This document shows, in pieces, positions 61,101 through 64,000 of a stretch of DNA of 64,000 nucleotides. The notes under the pieces were generated by a model. The model did no database searches, was not told where the DNA came from, and worked only from the letters and a program-made list of their open reading frames with translations. The translations under genes and the position numbers were made by a program. Source of the DNA: Pontibacter akesuensis (lineage in GTDB: Bacteria; Bacteroidota; Bacteroidia; Cytophagales; Hymenobacteraceae). Within the stretch, counting starts at the first letter, position 1. Every line of letters begins with the position of its first letter. The DNA is taken from positions 52,139-116,138 of the forward strand of contig NZ_CP014767.1 in NCBI RefSeq assembly GCF_001611675.1, written 5' to 3'.

Positions 61101-62498
61101 CTAGAAGTTTAGCTGCGTGATAAAGCTTAGGTTGTGAAAGTTGGTCGTGTAGTACATGGCTTTGAGCGGCAGGTCTGTACCCGGCGATGTTCGTCCAACA
61201 TAAAGCAACCGAAAGTTCAGCCCTTTCAGCACTGGTTTTGCAGGGCTGTAGTTTAAGTCGGCTAACCAGCCTATGTATGGTACAGCACCGTACTTGTTGT
61301 GCGTATAGTTATCCAAACCCGGCATCCAGGCTTTGGAAGCGGCTGCTTCTACGGATAGCCTGTCTGACCAGTGTTTCTTTACTTTCGCCACCAGCAGGTC
61401 TGATTTACCGGTACCTTCCATTCTGCCCCTGGAGATGGCGGCAAAGAACTGCTCACGGCCCCATTCCCGTGGAAACAGGAAGTGCCCTTCGCCACCTATG
61501 TGGAGGTAATTGAGCGACACGTTCCAAGTCCCGGTCTCGTAAGCTAGCTGACTGCCTACCAGCCACTGGTGCTGGTCCGGGAAATAGGCCAGTGCTTCTT
61601 CCGGGTTGCCCCCGTTGCCTGCCTGCACCTGGTACAGCCCCTCTATACCTGCTTTCACCCGTGGTGCAAGTTCTATGGTTGCTCGGCCGTAGCTGGTGTT
61701 TGCTACATTTTCGATCCAGTAATTCCATACTTCTGCATGGATGCCCGGCTGTGCTGCATCTAAATCAACCTGTAAGCCTGTTACAGCAACCCCTTTTGTG
61801 GAAGTGTGGTGCGCGTAACCAGACGAATTGCCTTGTTCATCCACACCTGCGGAAAACGTCCCGATGGACGCATCTGCTTTGAACCACTCCACGGTACTTC
61901 TGGGTGAGAAATGATCAAGCCAGGCCAGTGTCAGCAGCGCCTTCTCCCTTACCGGGAACTGGAAACTTATACCCTGAAAGGAGTAAGGCTTCATACGGGT
62001 ATCCTGCGGGTTCATCAGGGGGGAAGTGAAGCTAAAACGGCCAGCCTTTGCGTGCAGCCAATCTGCTTTATACTCCAGATACAGCTCATCCAGGCGGTCC
62101 AGGTCGGCTTTGTTTTCCGGATCTTCCACATCAAAAAGCTCCAGCTCCAGCTTAGGGTGTTTACCTGTAACGGGATCCTGCTGTGCCATGTCGGAGGAGA
62201 ATAAACTGTAGGTAAATAACCCGGCAAACCCTACTCTGAACCCATGGAACTGAGCTGTTTTATAGGCTATCTCCGCACCGATGGCATAGGCATAGTTATC
62301 AGATAGCTCGCGGTGGTTCCAGGTAGCCATAAAGTAATTCCGTACATGCCCGTGCACCGTACCTTTTGTGAAGAGCTCCTGCACGCTGTTTACCTGTAAC
62401 GTGTCCGGTGGGTATGCTTCATGGTGTTTCTGGGCTGAAGCCGTACCCCAGCCCATACTGGCAGCCAGCATAGCCGCCAGGGTAAATCTGTTACGCAT
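61101..62498 (-). CDS. OprD-like outer-membrane porin
   Basis: 465 residues from the ATG at 62498, with a signal peptide ending in GTASA-QKHH. OprD-type features are FTKGTVHGHVRNYFMATWNHRELSDNYAYAIGAEIAYKT and YKADWLHAKAGRFSFTSPLMNPQDTRMKPYSFQG. The strand pattern continues to a C-terminal aromatic (FITQLNF), as in outer-membrane barrels. It may let small anions such as thiosulfate through the outer membrane; this is inference from context. Confidence 0.85.
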   Translation of the reverse strand: MRNRFTLAAMLAASMGWGTASAQKHHEAYPPDTLQVNSVQELFTKGTVHGHVRNYFMATWNHRELSDNYAYAIGAEIAYKTAQFHGFRVGFAGLFTYSLFSSDMAQQDPVTGKHPKLELELFDVEDPENKADLDRLDELYLEYKADWLHAKAGRFSFTSPLMNPQDTRMKPYSFQGISFQFPVREKALLTLAWLDHFSPRSTVEWFKADASIGTFSAGVDEQGNSSGYAHHTSTKGVAVTGLQVDLDAAQPGIHAEVWNYWIENVANTSYGRATIELAPRVKAGIEGLYQVQAGNGGNPEEALAYFPDQHQWLVGSQLAYETGTWNVSLNYLHIGGEGHFLFPREWGREQFFAAISRGRMEGTGKSDLLVAKVKKHWSDRLSVEAAASKAWMPGLDNYTHNKYGAVPYIGWLADLNYSPAKPVLKGLNFRLLYVGRTSPGTDLPLKAMYYTTNFHNLSFITQLNF

Positions 62499-62555
62499 CG
62501 TGTTTGGTGTAAAAAAGATGTGCAGCCTGAGCTGCACCTATGAAGAGTAAGGAGA

Positions 62556-63398
62556 CTAGTTAAGATGATAGGTCATCAAGGGCCGGATGCAGTGGTTGAC
62601 CAGCGTTTCAGCGATACTGCCATAGAACAGGTGGCTGATGCCTTTTCTGCCATGCGTACCGATCAGCACCAGGTCCATTTCGGACACTTCATTGAAGCTG
62701 CGGACACCGGCCGGGACTTCGTAGTTATGGTGCAAGTGCAGTTCATAGTTCTGTAGGTTCAGCTGCTCGGCAAATACCTGCATGTTGTGTTTCAGTTGCT
62801 GGGTTTTAGCATCGTCTTCCTTGTCTATCACCTGCAACAGGTGTAGCCTGGCGTGAAAGAGCTGCTGCAGCATTTTAATGGTGGCCACACTTTTTTCTGG
62901 TTGCTTTGCAGCTTTGAAGTCTGCCACCCACAGCAGGTTTTGGAGCGGGGTGATGGATGCATTTCTATGGATGGTAATGACCGGGATGTTGGTGTGCCGG
63001 ACCACATGCTGCGCTTCAGAGCCGGAAACTTTTTCCAGCCAGCCCTGGGCGCCTGCTGTGCCCATGATGATCAGGTCGATGCCATGCTCGTCAGCGTATG
63101 TTGCAAGCGATGTGGTTAATCCGCCGAAAACGATTTCCTTGGTGAAACTGAAGTCCACGTGCTGTTTCAGCGTTGTGAATTTCTGATCGGCCAGTTGTTC
63201 CTTTTTCTTTAAAGCGGCTTTGTCAAGGGTGTCAGATGAATCCACAGCACCCGCCCATTCAGCTGAGTTTACTTCAACGACGTGCACCAAGTGGGTGTTG
63301 ATGGGCGTTTTGTCCATCAGAAAAGCCAGAAATTCAATGGCGCTGTAAGACACCGGAGTAAAGTCTACCGGCACCATGACGTTCAGTTTATCTTTCAT
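62556..63398 (-). CDS. Universal stress protein, two UspA domains
   Basis: 280 residues. The first domain (1-145) has VMVPVDFTPVSYSAIEF, DLIIMGTAGAQGWLEKVSGSEAQHVVRHTNIPVI (ATP-loop-like). The second (about 155-280) has the ending DLVLIGTHGRKGISHLFYGSIAETLVNHCIRPLM. Tandem UspA proteins respond to stress and are common in Bacteroidota. It is 57 bp upstream of the porin gene on the same strand. Confidence 0.92.
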   Translation of the reverse strand: MKDKLNVMVPVDFTPVSYSAIEFLAFLMDKTPINTHLVHVVEVNSAEWAGAVDSSDTLDKAALKKKEQLADQKFTTLKQHVDFSFTKEIVFGGLTTSLATYADEHGIDLIIMGTAGAQGWLEKVSGSEAQHVVRHTNIPVITIHRNASITPLQNLLWVADFKAAKQPEKSVATIKMLQQLFHARLHLLQVIDKEDDAKTQQLKHNMQVFAEQLNLQNYELHLHHNYEVPAGVRSFNEVSEMDLVLIGTHGRKGISHLFYGSIAETLVNHCIRPLMTYHLN

Positions 63399-63442
63399 TT
63401 GCGTAGTGGCTGTCAGCCGTTATGTTTATGATGTAAATTTTC

Positions 63443-64000
63443 TTAATCAGCTGTCTTCCTTTGAGCGACCATTCTGGTTACACAGCCTGCACCGTTATGG
63501 TAGGCCCCTTCGTTCAGCTGTATTTCTACTTCTTCCAGCTGTTGTATTATTAGGGATGCAAAGTCTGCCTGCAGCGTTTTGGCTGTATAGAGCATCCCTT
63601 CATCTTTAGGACCGCCGGAATGGTAGTTCAGTTGTTTCGGATGAAAAGCTTCCAGGATGAGGGAGCCACCGGGTTTGAGCCACTTGATCACCTGCTGGTG
63701 CAGCTGCTGGCGAAGCGCAGGCGGGAAGTGCACATAAATCAGGGCCACCGCATCAAGGCTATCAGGCGCACAGGTGTATTGCGCGGCATCCGTGACCTGG
63801 TAGTTGATGGTTACACCTCGCTGTTCTGCAAGTGCCATCGCCTTTTTGTAGCCTGCTTCGCTGAAATCAAAAGCTGTTACCTGCCATCCTTTTAGGGCGG
63901 CGTACACGGCGTTTCTGCCTTCCCCTTCGGCAGGCAGCAACAGCATTCCTGGCCGCAGTTGCTGTAGTTGCTCCCTGAAAAATACATTAGGCTCAGCGCC
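63443..64000 (-). CDS. Class I SAM-dependent methyltransferase, 5' part outside window
   Basis: At least 185 residues; the frame stays open to the right edge and reads PNVFFREQLQQL before RPGMLLLPAEGEGRNAVYAALKGWQVTAFDFSE, a motif I region of the TehB/UbiE-like methyltransferase type. IYVHFPPALRQQLHQQVIKWLKPGGSLILEAF is motif II-III. The internal ATG at 63946 lies inside motif I and cannot be the true start. In other sulfur or stress clusters such enzymes methylate thiols or tellurite, but the substrate here is unknown. Confidence 0.88.
   Translation of the reverse strand, partial: GAEPNVFFREQLQQLRPGMLLLPAEGEGRNAVYAALKGWQVTAFDFSEAGYKKAMALAEQRGVTINYQVTDAAQYTCAPDSLDAVALIYVHFPPALRQQLHQQVIKWLKPGGSLILEAFHPKQLNYHSGGPKDEGMLYTAKTLQADFASLIIQQLEEVEIQLNEGAYHNGAGCVTRMVAQRKTAD

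Overview
The window reads as part of a conjugative plasmid from a Bacteroidota bacterium, most like the Hymenobacteraceae (Pontibacter, Rufibacter, Hymenobacter). The grounds are a CTnDOT-style tra operon (TraA, TraB-like, TraE, F, G, J, K, M, N), DUF4099 and ArdC accessory genes, families largely confined to Bacteroidota, and start codons mostly without strong Shine-Dalgarno sequences. The genus is inference. No rRNA, tRNA, CRISPR array or intact insertion sequence was seen. The last gene runs off the right edge, so the replicon is not complete here.

Layout. (1) 1-4404, replication and maintenance: an iteron array (195-735), a Rep_3-type initiator, AT-rich inverted and direct repeats on both sides of a ParA gene, a small probable DNA-binding partner and a GIY-YIG nuclease-domain protein. 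(2) 5370-17379, envelope and metal-stress cargo: an SPW/VKOR membrane protein, an MGH1-like glycosidase, a potassium channel, then a copper set: Csp-type four-helix copper-storage protein, outer-membrane protein, Met-rich lipoprotein, CopB-type P-type ATPase with a CPH motif, a regulator joining a metal-binding CxxC domain to an AraC domain, and a His-rich membrane protein. (3) 17673-24020, plasmid accessory genes: ArdC antirestriction, small proteins with shared 22-bp palindromes in front of them, Toprim/primase-like, DUF4099, M23 peptidase, XRE regulator. (4) 24034-38882, conjugation: coupling protein, the tra operon read right to left, MobB-like relaxase and MobA-like accessory protein with a palindrome-rich gap (candidate oriT). 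A 41-residue basic protein sits in the operon, overlapping the genes on both sides. (5) 39491 to the right edge, a sulfur island: TsdA-like cytochrome, two SoxB-like metallophosphatases plus an ordinary 5'-nucleotidase, YeiH exporter, three single-domain rhodaneses, two DsrE proteins (one fused to DoxX), TlpA thioredoxin, PmpA/PmpB-like YeeE transporters, two persulfide-dioxygenase/rhodanese fusions, TauE exporter, thioredoxin reductase, a Crp/Fnr regulator, an OprD-like porin and a universal stress protein.

How it fits together. Seven copies of a CRP-like operator (TGTGAC-N4-GTCACA and close variants) lie 54-110 bp in front of sulfur genes, and I found none in the plasmid backbone. The island encodes one Crp/Fnr protein whose recognition helix carries the CRP-type R-E-x-x-x-R pattern. 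The inferred model is a plasmid-borne, single-regulator sulfur regulon. Thiosulfate and sulfane sulfur would be taken up (PmpAB), oxidised or relayed (TsdA, rhodaneses, DsrE, persulfide dioxygenases) and exported as sulfite or sulfate (TauE, YeiH). SoxB-like enzymes are present without SoxAX, SoxYZ or SoxCD in the window. This is the most unusual system here.
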